NCBI GenBank assembly: GCA_905234575.1
Contig: CAJOIG010000056.1
Span: forward strand, 1-9,260
Direction: 5' to 3'
Source of the DNA: an uncultured Oscillospiraceae bacterium
Lineage (GTDB): Bacteria > Bacillota > Clostridia > Oscillospirales > Oscillospiraceae
DNA length: 9,260 nt
Positions 1 to 4,825 of the stretch are shown here, piece after piece. Both the position numbers and the translations under genes were made by a program. Under the pieces are notes generated by a model that saw only the letters and a program-made list of their open reading frames with translations, was not told the DNA's origin and ran no database searches. The stretch's first letter is position 1. Each line of letters begins with the position of its first letter.

Positions 1-102
1 ACGGACGAGGTGTTCCGGTCCCCGGCGAGCCGTGTCTTTGACGAGGCGGAGAACCGGATGCACACCATCAAGGCGGTCCTGGTCGCCACCCTGGGAGGCT
101 GA
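1..102 (+). CDS. C-terminal 33 residues of an unidentified protein (5' end outside window)
   Basis: Frame 1 is open from the first base and ends in TGA. The visible tail runs from TDEVFRSPASRVFD to a hydrophobic end, IKAVLVATLGG. I do not recognise the family from this short piece. That it is a real gene end is supported by the rho-independent terminator hairpin starting 13 bases after the stop and by the bacterial-looking residue composition. It runs toward serS, so the two genes are convergent and share the following 217-base gap. No function is proposed. Confidence 0.6.
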   Translation, partial: TDEVFRSPASRVFDEAENRMHTIKAVLVATLGG

Positions 103-115
103 CGCAAACAGAATC

Positions 116-148
116 AAAGGACAGCGGTTTTTCGCCGCTGTCCTTTTT
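116..148 (+). terminator. Rho-independent terminator after the partial gene
   Basis: A perfect 12-bp inverted repeat (AAAGGACAGCGG at 116-127 with its complement at 135-146) encloses a 7-base loop and runs into a T tract (144-148, then GTTTC). Read on the other strand, the hairpin is followed by TTTGATTCTGTTT, so it may also stop transcripts coming from serS. That second role is weaker and is inferred. The last T of the tract is the first base of the parS site. Confidence 0.85.
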
Positions 149-163
149 GTTTCACGTGAAACA
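148..163. promoter_or_regulatory. parS: parS centromere site 1 (ParB loading site)
   Basis: TGTTTCACGTGAAACA is a perfect 16-bp palindrome and matches the consensus parS of Firmicutes and many other bacteria, on which ParB/Spo0J dimers load. An identical copy lies at 3487-3502, about 3.3 kb away. The parA and parB genes lie between the two sites, which makes a chance match very unlikely. ParB loaded here would be expected to slide over the neighbouring serS and parB DNA; this is inferred from known ParB behaviour. Confidence 0.95.
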
Positions 164-193
164 TTTTCCCTTCGCACTTAGCGTGCAGGAATC

Positions 194-247
194 TTTCCCT
201 TTTTGCGCCCGGTAACGGTACCGGCCCGAGACCTTCAGTTTATCTCC
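194..247. repeat. Imperfect direct repeat, copy A, with internal hairpin
   Basis: Positions 195-217 are identical over 23 bases to 274-296. Similarity continues less exactly to about 247 (shared ACCTT, then TTTATCTCC against CTTATTTCTGC). Inside is a perfect 6-bp stem, CCGGTA (209-214) with TACCGG (219-224), around loop ACGG. No T or A run follows closely enough to make it a terminator. A further short CCTTTTTGCGCC string at 246-257 echoes the start of the unit. The sequence does not tell its function. Confidence 0.75.
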
Positions 248-272
248 TTTTTGCGCCAATAGCACGTGGTTC

Positions 273-327
273 CTTCCCTTTTTGCGCCCGGTAACGTTAT
301 CGGTCAGGGAACCTTGGGCTTATTTCT
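273..327. repeat. Imperfect direct repeat, copy B, overlapping the serS stop codon
   Basis: Second copy of the unit, 79 bases from copy A. The exact 23-base match is 274-296. The hairpin is kept as CCGGTA (288-293) with TATCGG (298-303), where one pair becomes G-T on the plus strand (C-A on the minus strand). The copy runs into the last codons of serS, so copy A looks like a decayed duplicate of the serS tail. This reading is inferred. Confidence 0.75.
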
Positions 328-1624
328 GCGGGATGAGGACGTCCTTGCCGCCCATGTAGGGACGCAGGGCCTCAGGGATCGTGACGCTGCCGTCGGCCTG
401 CAGGTGGTTCTCCAGGAAGGCGATCAGCATCCGCGGGGGCGCGACGACGGTATTGTTCAGCGTGTGGGCGAGATAGAGCTTGCCGTCCGCGCCGCGGACG
501 CGGATCTTCAGCCGCCGGGCCTGGGCGTCGCCCAGGTTCGAGCAGGAGCAGACCTCGAAGTACTTCTGTTGCCGCGGGCTCCAGGCCTCGATGTCGCAGC
601 TCTTGACCTTCAGGTCGGCCAGGTCGCCGGAGCAGCACTCCAGCTGGCGCACGGGGATCTCCAAGCTGCGGAAGAGCTCCACGGAATAGCGCCACATCTT
701 CTCGTACCAGGCCATGCTGTCCTCGGGATGGCAGACGACGATCATCTCCTGCTTCTCGAACTGGTGGATGCGGTAGACGCCGCGCTCCTCGATGCCGTGG
801 GCGCCCTTCTCCTTGCGGAAGCAGGGGGAATAGCTGGTGTAGGTAATGGGGAGCTCCTTTTCGTCCAGGATCTGGTCGATGAAGGAGCCGATCATGGAGT
901 GCTCCGACGTGCCGATGAGGTAGAGGTCTTCCCCCTCGATCTTGTACATCATGGCGTCCATCTCCGCGAAGGACATGACGCCGGAGACCACGTTTCCGCG
1001 GATCATGAACGGCGGGATGTGGTAGACGAAGCCCTTGTCGATCATGAAGTCCCGGGCGTAGGCCAGGACCGCGGAGTGCAGGCGGGCGATGTCGCCCTTG
1101 AGGTAGTAGAAGCCGTTTCCGGCGACGCGGCGGGCGGCGTCCAGATCGAGGCCGTGGAAGCTCTCCATGATCTCCGCGTGGTAGGGGATCTCATAGTCTG
1201 GAACGACGGGCTCGCCGAAGCGTTCAAGTTCCACGTTGCAGCTGTCGTCCGGGCCGATGGGGACGGAGGGGTCGATGATGTTCGGAATGACCATCATGCG
1301 CTTCGTCAGCTCCGCGTCCAGCTCCGGCTCGAGCTTTTCGAGCTCGGCGAGGCGGGCGGCCTGGGCGGCGACCTGCGCCTTCACGGCCTCGGCCTCCTCC
1401 TTTTTGGTGGGGTCCTTCTTCGCCTGGCCCATGAGCACGCCGATCTGCTTCGAGAGGGTGTTGCGGTTCGCGCGGAGCTCGTTGGCCTCGGTTTTCGCGG
1501 CGCGCAGGCGGGCGTCCAGATCCAGGATCTCGTCCACGAGAGGTAACTTCTGGTCCTGGAATTTCTTGCGGATGTTTTCCTTGACGGCTTCCGGGTTCTC
1601 CCGGACGAATTTGATGTCCAGCAT
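320..1624 (-). CDS. serS: Seryl-tRNA synthetase
   Basis: Class II aminoacyl-tRNA synthetase of 434 residues that charges tRNA(Ser) and tRNA(Sec) with serine in the cytoplasm. Residues about 1-110 form the N-terminal domain with the long coiled-coil arm that grips the tRNA variable loop. The catalytic core follows: TSEH (239-242) at the serine site, motif 2 from CFRKEKGAHG (268-277) to HQFEKQE (287-293), the SCSNLGDAQARR stretch (360-371), and motif 3 with LNNTVVAPPRM (389-399). The wording of motif 2 (GAHG) and motif 3 (LNNT rather than NGSG) resembles the archaeal/eukaryotic-like SerRS form that I recall from clostridia, not the E. coli form. The start is fixed by the SD AGGAGA seven bases upstream. 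It begins 14 bases after parB, so it is very likely the last gene of the parA-parB-serS operon. Confidence 0.97.
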   Translation of the reverse strand: MLDIKFVRENPEAVKENIRKKFQDQKLPLVDEILDLDARLRAAKTEANELRANRNTLSKQIGVLMGQAKKDPTKKEEAEAVKAQVAAQAARLAELEKLEPELDAELTKRMMVIPNIIDPSVPIGPDDSCNVELERFGEPVVPDYEIPYHAEIMESFHGLDLDAARRVAGNGFYYLKGDIARLHSAVLAYARDFMIDKGFVYHIPPFMIRGNVVSGVMSFAEMDAMMYKIEGEDLYLIGTSEHSMIGSFIDQILDEKELPITYTSYSPCFRKEKGAHGIEERGVYRIHQFEKQEMIVVCHPEDSMAWYEKMWRYSVELFRSLEIPVRQLECCSGDLADLKVKSCDIEAWSPRQQKYFEVCSCSNLGDAQARRLKIRVRGADGKLYLAHTLNNTVVAPPRMLIAFLENHLQADGSVTIPEALRPYMGGKDVLIPQK

Positions 1625-1638
1625 TTGTGTATCTCCTG

Positions 1639-2496
1639 TTATGATTTCTTGAGGGTCATTAGCGCCTGCAGCAGCGCCTCGCGGTCGTCCGCGCCGTAGT
1701 ATTCGAGCTCGATGCGGCCGCGCTTCCGGCCGTCCACGATGTTCACCTTCCGGCCCAGGGCTTCGGCGAGCTCGGCGCTCATCACGGCGGCGTAATCCAC
1801 CTTGGCGGGGTCCGCCTGCTTCGGCGCTTTCTTTTCCTTCAGCAGGGACGCGGCGAGGGCCTCCGTCTGCCGGACGGACAGGCCGCGCTCCACGACGAGG
1901 TTCGCGGTATCGAGCTGCGTCCGCGGGTCGGTCAGCGGCAGCAGCGCCCGGGCGTGCCCCGCGGAGAGCCGCCCGTCCTCCACCATGGCGAGCACGGGGT
2001 CGGTGAGGTTCAGCAGCCGCAGGGCGTTCGCCACGGCGGGACGGCTGCGTCCCACGGACTGGGAGACGGCGTCCTGCGTGAGGCCGAACTCCTCCATCAG
2101 CGTCCGATAGCCGCGGGCCTCCTCCAGCGGATTAAGGTCTTCCCGCTGCAGGTTCTCCACGAGGGCCAGCTCCTGGGTGTGCCGCTCGTCGGCCTCCACG
2201 ATTCGGACCGGGACCTCGGCCAGGCCTGCCATCCGCGCCGCGCGCCAGCGGCGCTCGCCCGCGATGATCTGATAATACCCGCCGTCCAGCGGGCGGACGG
2301 TGATGGGCTGCAGCAGACCGTGCTGAGCGATGGATTCCGCCAGCTCCTGCAGCGCCTCCTCGTCGAAATTCGTGCGCGGCTGTCCCTTGCGTGGCTCGAC
2401 CCGCGCGATGGGCAGCGTATCCGCCGCGCCGGTGGAGGGAACGTCGTCCCCGCCCAGCAGCGCCGCCATGCCTTTTCCAAGGCCCTTCTTTTGCAT
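1639..2496 (-). CDS. parB: Chromosome-partitioning protein ParB (Spo0J family)
   Basis: 285-residue CTP-dependent DNA clamp that loads at parS and organises the origin region for segregation with ParA. The N-terminal peptide MQKKGLGKGMAALLG is typical of the ParA-contacting tail. The CTP-binding ParB/Srx domain spans about 28-120, with GERRWRA (80-86) and ENLQRED (114-120). The helix-turn-helix that reads parS is around 139-160 (GLTQDAVSQSVGRSRPAVAN). The C-terminal dimerisation segment is about 240-285. The length matches B. subtilis Spo0J (about 282). The frame is open further upstream, across the gap and into parA, but the upstream residues are low-complexity and basic, while this ATG has a GGGAGG five bases before it and the correct N-terminus. 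It lies between parA and serS on the same strand. Confidence 0.97.
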   Translation of the reverse strand: MQKKGLGKGMAALLGGDDVPSTGAADTLPIARVEPRKGQPRTNFDEEALQELAESIAQHGLLQPITVRPLDGGYYQIIAGERRWRAARMAGLAEVPVRIVEADERHTQELALVENLQREDLNPLEEARGYRTLMEEFGLTQDAVSQSVGRSRPAVANALRLLNLTDPVLAMVEDGRLSAGHARALLPLTDPRTQLDTANLVVERGLSVRQTEALAASLLKEKKAPKQADPAKVDYAAVMSAELAEALGRKVNIVDGRKRGRIELEYYGADDREALLQALMTLKKS

Positions 2497-2501
2497 AAGC
2501 A

Positions 2502-2507
2502 CCTCCC
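2502..2507 (-). promoter_or_regulatory. Ribosome binding site that fixes the parB start
   Basis: GGGAGG on the minus strand, five bases before ATG 2494-2496. It decides for the 285-residue ParB over a reading 65 residues longer that would begin inside parA. Confidence 0.85.
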
Positions 2508-2522
2508 GCGCCGCAACGCTCA

Positions 2523-2550
2523 GGTTTGCAAAGAAGTCTCTTTGCAAACC
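2523..2550. repeat. Perfect 12-bp inverted repeat, 4-base loop
   Basis: The arms at 2523-2534 and 2539-2550 are exact complements around AGTC. Each arm contains the small palindrome TTTGCAAA. The arms are AT-rich in a GC-rich region and lie 27 bases before the parB start. In RNA this would be a stable stem-loop; in DNA it could be an operator. Confidence 0.85.
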
Positions 2551-2638
2551 GAATGATCTCAATCGAGGCAGGCTTTTTGCCCCCTCGAGCTCCCCCGCTG
2601 CTCTGTTTATCCGTCGGGAGCGTCGTAGTTTGAATGAC

Positions 2639-3406
2639 TTAAATCTCGTACGTGTGATTGTGCCGGAAAAACTCCACGGCCAGGCAGTCATAGGCGCTGG
2701 AGCCCCGGCTCAGCGGCGCGTACACGCCCACGGGCATGCCGTGGCTGGGCGCCTCCGCCACCCGGACGTTCCGGGGGATGACCGTCTGATACACGGCCTT
2801 GCCGAAGGTCTTGCGGATCTCCAGGGAAACCTGCGTGGAGAAGGACAGCCGCCGGTCGAACATCGTCAGCAAAATGCCCTCGACGACGAGCTCCGGGTTC
2901 AGGCGGCGCTTCGTCAGCCGCAGGGATTTCAGCAGGTCCGCGATGCCCTCCATGGCGTAGTACTCGCACTGCATCGGCACGATGACGGAATCCGCGGCCA
3001 CCAGGGCGTTCAGCGTCAGAAGCCCCAGGGACGGAGGGCAGTCGATGAATATGTACTCGTACTCGTCCCGCAGCGGGGCAAGCGCCTCCCGCAGGACGTA
3101 CTCCCGCCGATCGATGTCCACGAGCTCCACCGTCGCGCCGGAGAGTTCCAAATTCGTGGGCAGGACGTCGCCGTAGGGCGTCGTCACGATGGCGTCTGCC
3201 GCCGGGACGCCGTTCAGCAGGACGTCGTACAGGGTGGGGGAGCGATGCTTGTCCACCCCCATGCCGGTGGTGGCGTTGCCCTGGGGATCGCCGTCCACGA
3301 GGAGGATCTTCCGGTTCTTCTCCCGGATGGCGGCGCACAGGTTCACGCAGGTGGACGTTTTTCCCACCCCGCCCTTCTGGTTGGCAAAGCATACGACGCG
3401 GCCCAT
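2639..3406 (-). CDS. parA: Chromosome-partitioning ATPase ParA (Soj family)
   Basis: 255-residue Walker-type ATPase that binds DNA non-specifically as an ATP dimer and is stimulated by ParB to move or separate the origins. In Bacillus, Soj also regulates DnaA. Visible motifs are the deviant Walker A KGGVGKT (11-17) with signature lysine 11, Walker A' VDGDPQGN (37-44), and Walker B FIDCPPSLG (120-128). The length matches Soj (about 253), and there is no N-terminal DNA-binding extension, so it is the chromosomal rather than the plasmid type Ia form. The start MGRVVCFANQ is supported by a GGAGGAGGTG SD five bases upstream. First gene of the parA-parB-serS operon, with its own promoter and a parS site just upstream, where ParB binding could affect transcription. 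Confidence 0.97.
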   Translation of the reverse strand: MGRVVCFANQKGGVGKTSTCVNLCAAIREKNRKILLVDGDPQGNATTGMGVDKHRSPTLYDVLLNGVPAADAIVTTPYGDVLPTNLELSGATVELVDIDRREYVLREALAPLRDEYEYIFIDCPPSLGLLTLNALVAADSVIVPMQCEYYAMEGIADLLKSLRLTKRRLNPELVVEGILLTMFDRRLSFSTQVSLEIRKTFGKAVYQTVIPRNVRVAEAPSHGMPVGVYAPLSRGSSAYDCLAVEFFRHNHTYEI

Positions 3407-3436
3407 GGCGCACCTCCTCCGATGTGATACCCACCT

Positions 3437-3464
3437 ATTATAACAGATTGTTTGGGAAATTCAA
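3437..3464 (-). promoter_or_regulatory. Sigma-A promoter of the parA-parB-serS operon
   Basis: On the minus strand, -35 TTGAAT (3459-3464) and -10 TATAAT (3437-3442) are separated by 16 bases, putting the start site near 3430 and a leader of about 25 bases before parA. parS site 2 begins 22 bases upstream of the -35 box. ParB spreading from it could therefore repress the operon; this is inferred. Confidence 0.8.
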
Positions 3465-3486
3465 CACATCCCTGCACGAAAACGAA

Positions 3487-3502
3487 TGTTTCACGTGAAA
3501 CA
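3487..3502. promoter_or_regulatory. parS: parS centromere site 2 (ParB loading site)
   Basis: TGTTTCACGTGAAACA, identical in all 16 bases to site 1. It lies in the 113-base gap between gpr and parA, upstream of the parA promoter. Two perfect copies flanking the par genes point to an origin-proximal location. Confidence 0.95.
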
Positions 3503-3506
3503 TCCC

Positions 3507-3519
3507 GGCCGAAGCGGCC
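3507..3519 (-). terminator. Possible weak terminator hairpin right after gpr
   Basis: Directly after the gpr stop, the minus strand reads GGCCG-CTT-CGGCC, a 5-bp GC stem with a 3-base loop, followed by GGGATGTTTC. The T run is poor, so termination would be inefficient. It adjoins parS site 2. Another reading is that gpr transcripts run into the parA promoter region. Confidence 0.35.
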
Positions 3520-4335
3520 TCAGCCGATGAACATATCCACGTCGGCCAGCGTCAGACCGGGATGGAGCGCCAGGTTCAGCCCGTAGGCAATGAGCCGCCC
3601 GGCGTCCTTGACGTAGCGGTCGATGTCCCGGGGGGTGACGATGAGGCCGTCCCCGGCGTCCACGACCGTCGGCACGCCCACGGCGATCACGGGCACGCCC
3701 AGGACGCGCCGGGACAGCTCCGCCCGGTCGTTCCCCACGCCGGAGCCGGGGACGATGCCGCTGTCCGTGAGCTGGACCGTGCGGCAAAGGCGCTCCGTGC
3801 TGCGGGAGGCCAGGGCGTCCACGACGATCACGGCGTCGGGCCGGACCGCGGCGCAGACCGACCGCAGGAGCTCCGAGCTCTCGATGCCCGTCGTTCCGAG
3901 GACTCCCGTGCGGCAGACGCTGACGGGACGAAAGGCGGCGAACTCCTCCGGAAGCTGCGCCTTGAGATGCCGGGTGGCCAGGGTCAGGGCCGCGGTCTCG
4001 GGGCCAACGGCGTCCGGCGTGATGGCGGGATTCCCGAGCCCGGCGACCAGGACGGAGGCATCCTCCGGCAGGGCCGTCAGCGAGCGCAGCTGCTCCGCCA
4101 GAAGCTCCGCACCCGCGGCAAAGGCATTCTCCCGGCGGCGGACGAAGCTGTCCACATCCACGGTCAAATACGTCCCGATAGGTTTACATAACGACTCTGC
4201 GCCCTGTTCATCCAGCACCCGGACCCGGGTCACATGAAAGCCATCCCGGTCGTACGCCTCGCTCTGCACGCCCGCGAGCTCTCCGCCGCCCCGGGGCAGA
4301 TCCTCCGCGGCGAGATCGGTGCGGTTTCCCAGCAT
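3520..4335 (-). CDS. gpr: GPR, germination protease (spore SASP-degrading aspartic endopeptidase, family A25)
   Basis: Cleaves the DNA-protecting alpha/beta-type small acid-soluble proteins during spore germination, inside the spore core. Of 271 residues, RTDLA (5-9) corresponds to the autoprocessing region of the zymogen, leaving only a very short propeptide. GLGN..TPDAVGP (99-112) carries the first catalytic aspartate (D108) and VIVVDALASRS (169-179) the second (D173). SGIVPGSGVGN (192-202) and VPVIAVGVPTVVDA (214-227) are family signatures, and LIVTPRDIDRYV (231-242) is the C-terminal motif. Bacillus GPR is about 370 residues. Here PTVVDA is followed almost at once by the VTP motif, so the insert of roughly 75 residues found between them in B. 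subtilis is absent. The start MLGNRTDLA has GGAGGC six bases upstream; a reading 27 residues longer lacks an SD. Divergent from rpsT, as in B. subtilis. Confidence 0.95.
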   Translation of the reverse strand: MLGNRTDLAAEDLPRGGGELAGVQSEAYDRDGFHVTRVRVLDEQGAESLCKPIGTYLTVDVDSFVRRRENAFAAGAELLAEQLRSLTALPEDASVLVAGLGNPAITPDAVGPETAALTLATRHLKAQLPEEFAAFRPVSVCRTGVLGTTGIESSELLRSVCAAVRPDAVIVVDALASRSTERLCRTVQLTDSGIVPGSGVGNDRAELSRRVLGVPVIAVGVPTVVDAGDGLIVTPRDIDRYVKDAGRLIAYGLNLALHPGLTLADVDMFIG

Positions 4336-4341
4336 AAAAAC

Positions 4342-4347
4342 GCCTCC
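4342..4347 (-). promoter_or_regulatory. Ribosome binding site that fixes the gpr start
   Basis: GGAGGC on the minus strand, six bases before ATG 4333-4335. It supports the 271-residue GPR. The longer reading would begin upstream of the candidate promoter and has no SD. Confidence 0.8.
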
Positions 4348-4366
4348 GTTTCCATGAAATACGCTA

Positions 4367-4397
4367 TATTTTGCGCCGGGAGCGCGTGGATTACGCA
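4367..4397 (-). promoter_or_regulatory. Candidate forespore (sigma-F/sigma-G type) promoter of gpr
   Basis: Minus-strand TGCGTA (4392-4397) and CAAAATA (4367-4373), 18 bases apart, resemble the TGMATA / CATAMTA type boxes used by forespore sigma factors. gpr is known to be forespore-transcribed in Bacillus. The match is partial, and no TATAAT-like sigma-A alternative is seen upstream of gpr. A start site near 4360 would leave a short leader. Confidence 0.4.
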
Positions 4398-4433
4398 ACA
4401 TTTTGAAAGTTTCCAAAAGAAAGAAAAAAAGGC

Positions 4434-4462
4434 TTGCATTTTACGGAAAGTCTTGGTATAAT
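4434..4462 (+). promoter_or_regulatory. Strong sigma-A promoter of rpsT with A-rich upstream element
   Basis: -35 TTGCAT (4434-4439) and a perfect -10 TATAAT (4457-4462) are separated by 17 bases. Just upstream, about 4403-4430, is an A-rich stretch (CCAAAAGAAAGAAAAAAAGG) placed like the UP element of rRNA and ribosomal protein promoters. The start site would be near 4469, with a leader of about 43 bases. Confidence 0.9.
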
Positions 4463-4511
4463 GCCACTCTGCGGACATCATGTTCAGCTTTTGATAGGGA
4501 GGTGCAAGGAA

Positions 4512-4772
4512 ATGCCGAATATCAAGTCTTCCGCCAAGAGAGACGCGCTTCAGAAGGCTGCCAACGCGAAGAACCGCGCTGCCAAGTCCGCTCTGAAGAC
4601 CGAGATCAAGAAATTTGACGCGGCGGTCGCATCCGGCGACGGCGATAAGGCTGCGGAGACCTACAAAGCTGCCGTGAAGTCCGTCGACAAGGCGGCCTCG
4701 AAGGGCCTGATCCACAAGAACAACGCGGCGCACAAGAAATCCGCGATGGCCAAGAAGATCAACGCCATGTAA
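4512..4772 (+). CDS. rpsT: Small-subunit ribosomal protein S20
   Basis: 86-residue, highly basic, alanine/lysine-rich helical protein that binds 16S rRNA early in 30S assembly. Diagnostic pieces are MPNIKSSAKRD (1-11), NAKNRAAKSALKT (18-30) and the C-terminal GLIHKNNAAHKKSAMAKKINAM stretch (65-86). The length matches the family. The start is set by AGGGAGGTG (4496-4504), seven bases before ATG. It is a single-gene unit with its own strong promoter and terminator, divergent from gpr. Confidence 0.97.
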   Translation: MPNIKSSAKRDALQKAANAKNRAAKSALKTEIKKFDAAVASGDGDKAAETYKAAVKSVDKAASKGLIHKNNAAHKKSAMAKKINAM

Positions 4773-4783
4773 TCAAACGACCG

Positions 4784-4814
4784 ACACCCGGCTATCGCAG
4801 CCGGGTGTTTTTTT
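4784..4814 (+). terminator. Rho-independent terminator of rpsT
   Basis: A 10-bp perfect stem (ACACCCGGCT 4784-4793 with AGCCGGGTGT 4799-4808), a 5-base loop and seven consecutive T (4808-4814). The SD of the next gene begins two bases after the T tract. Confidence 0.95.
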
Positions 4815-4816
4815 AT

Positions 4817-4822
4817 GGAGGG
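4817..4822 (+). promoter_or_regulatory. Ribosome binding site of the GH13 gene, adjoining the rpsT terminator
   Basis: GGAGGG lies three bases before ATG 4826-4828, rather close, and two bases after the terminator T tract. It supports MNILFDSRD as the N-terminus; an in-frame ATG at 4805 lies inside the terminator stem. Confidence 0.75.
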
Positions 4823-4825
4823 TCC

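Larger units (their letters stand above)
2497..2638 (-). other. Structured parA-parB intergenic segment with three inverted repeats
   Basis: This 142-base gap is unusually long for parA-parB, which are commonly almost joined. It holds a perfect 12-bp inverted repeat (2523-2534/2539-2550, GGTTTGCAAAGA arms, 4-base loop), a second hairpin (2564-2587: CGAGG/CCTCG outer, GGC/GCC inner, T5 loop) and a third pair, GCTCCC (2589-2594) with GGGAGC (2616-2621). None is followed by a T tract in the parB direction, so these are not plain terminators. I see no convincing sigma-A promoter. It could be an RNA processing or stability element, or a small dispersed palindromic repeat inserted in the operon; neither can be decided from one copy. 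Confidence 0.6.

Noticed and set aside
1..102. Naming the partial left-edge gene
   Set aside because: Thirty-three residues without a recognised motif do not support any family call.
205..224. Hairpins in the direct repeats as serS terminators
   Set aside because: The stems are only 6 bp and no T run follows on either strand at the right distance.
258..273. Third parS-like site around CACGTG at 263-268
   Set aside because: Only the central six bases match; the flanking TGTTT/AAACA arms are absent, so ParB binding is not expected.
266..1546. 426-residue plus-strand frame opposite serS
   Set aside because: serS carries all SerRS motifs on the other strand; this frame is a compositional shadow.
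2497..2691. N-terminal extension of ParB starting within parA
   Set aside because: The ATG at 2496 has a strong SD and gives the family-typical N-terminus. The extension is basic, unconserved-looking and translates the palindromic gap.
2330..3427. 365-residue plus-strand frame across parA and the parA-parB gap
   Set aside because: It is antisense to clear ParA and ParB and has no motif or plausible start signal.
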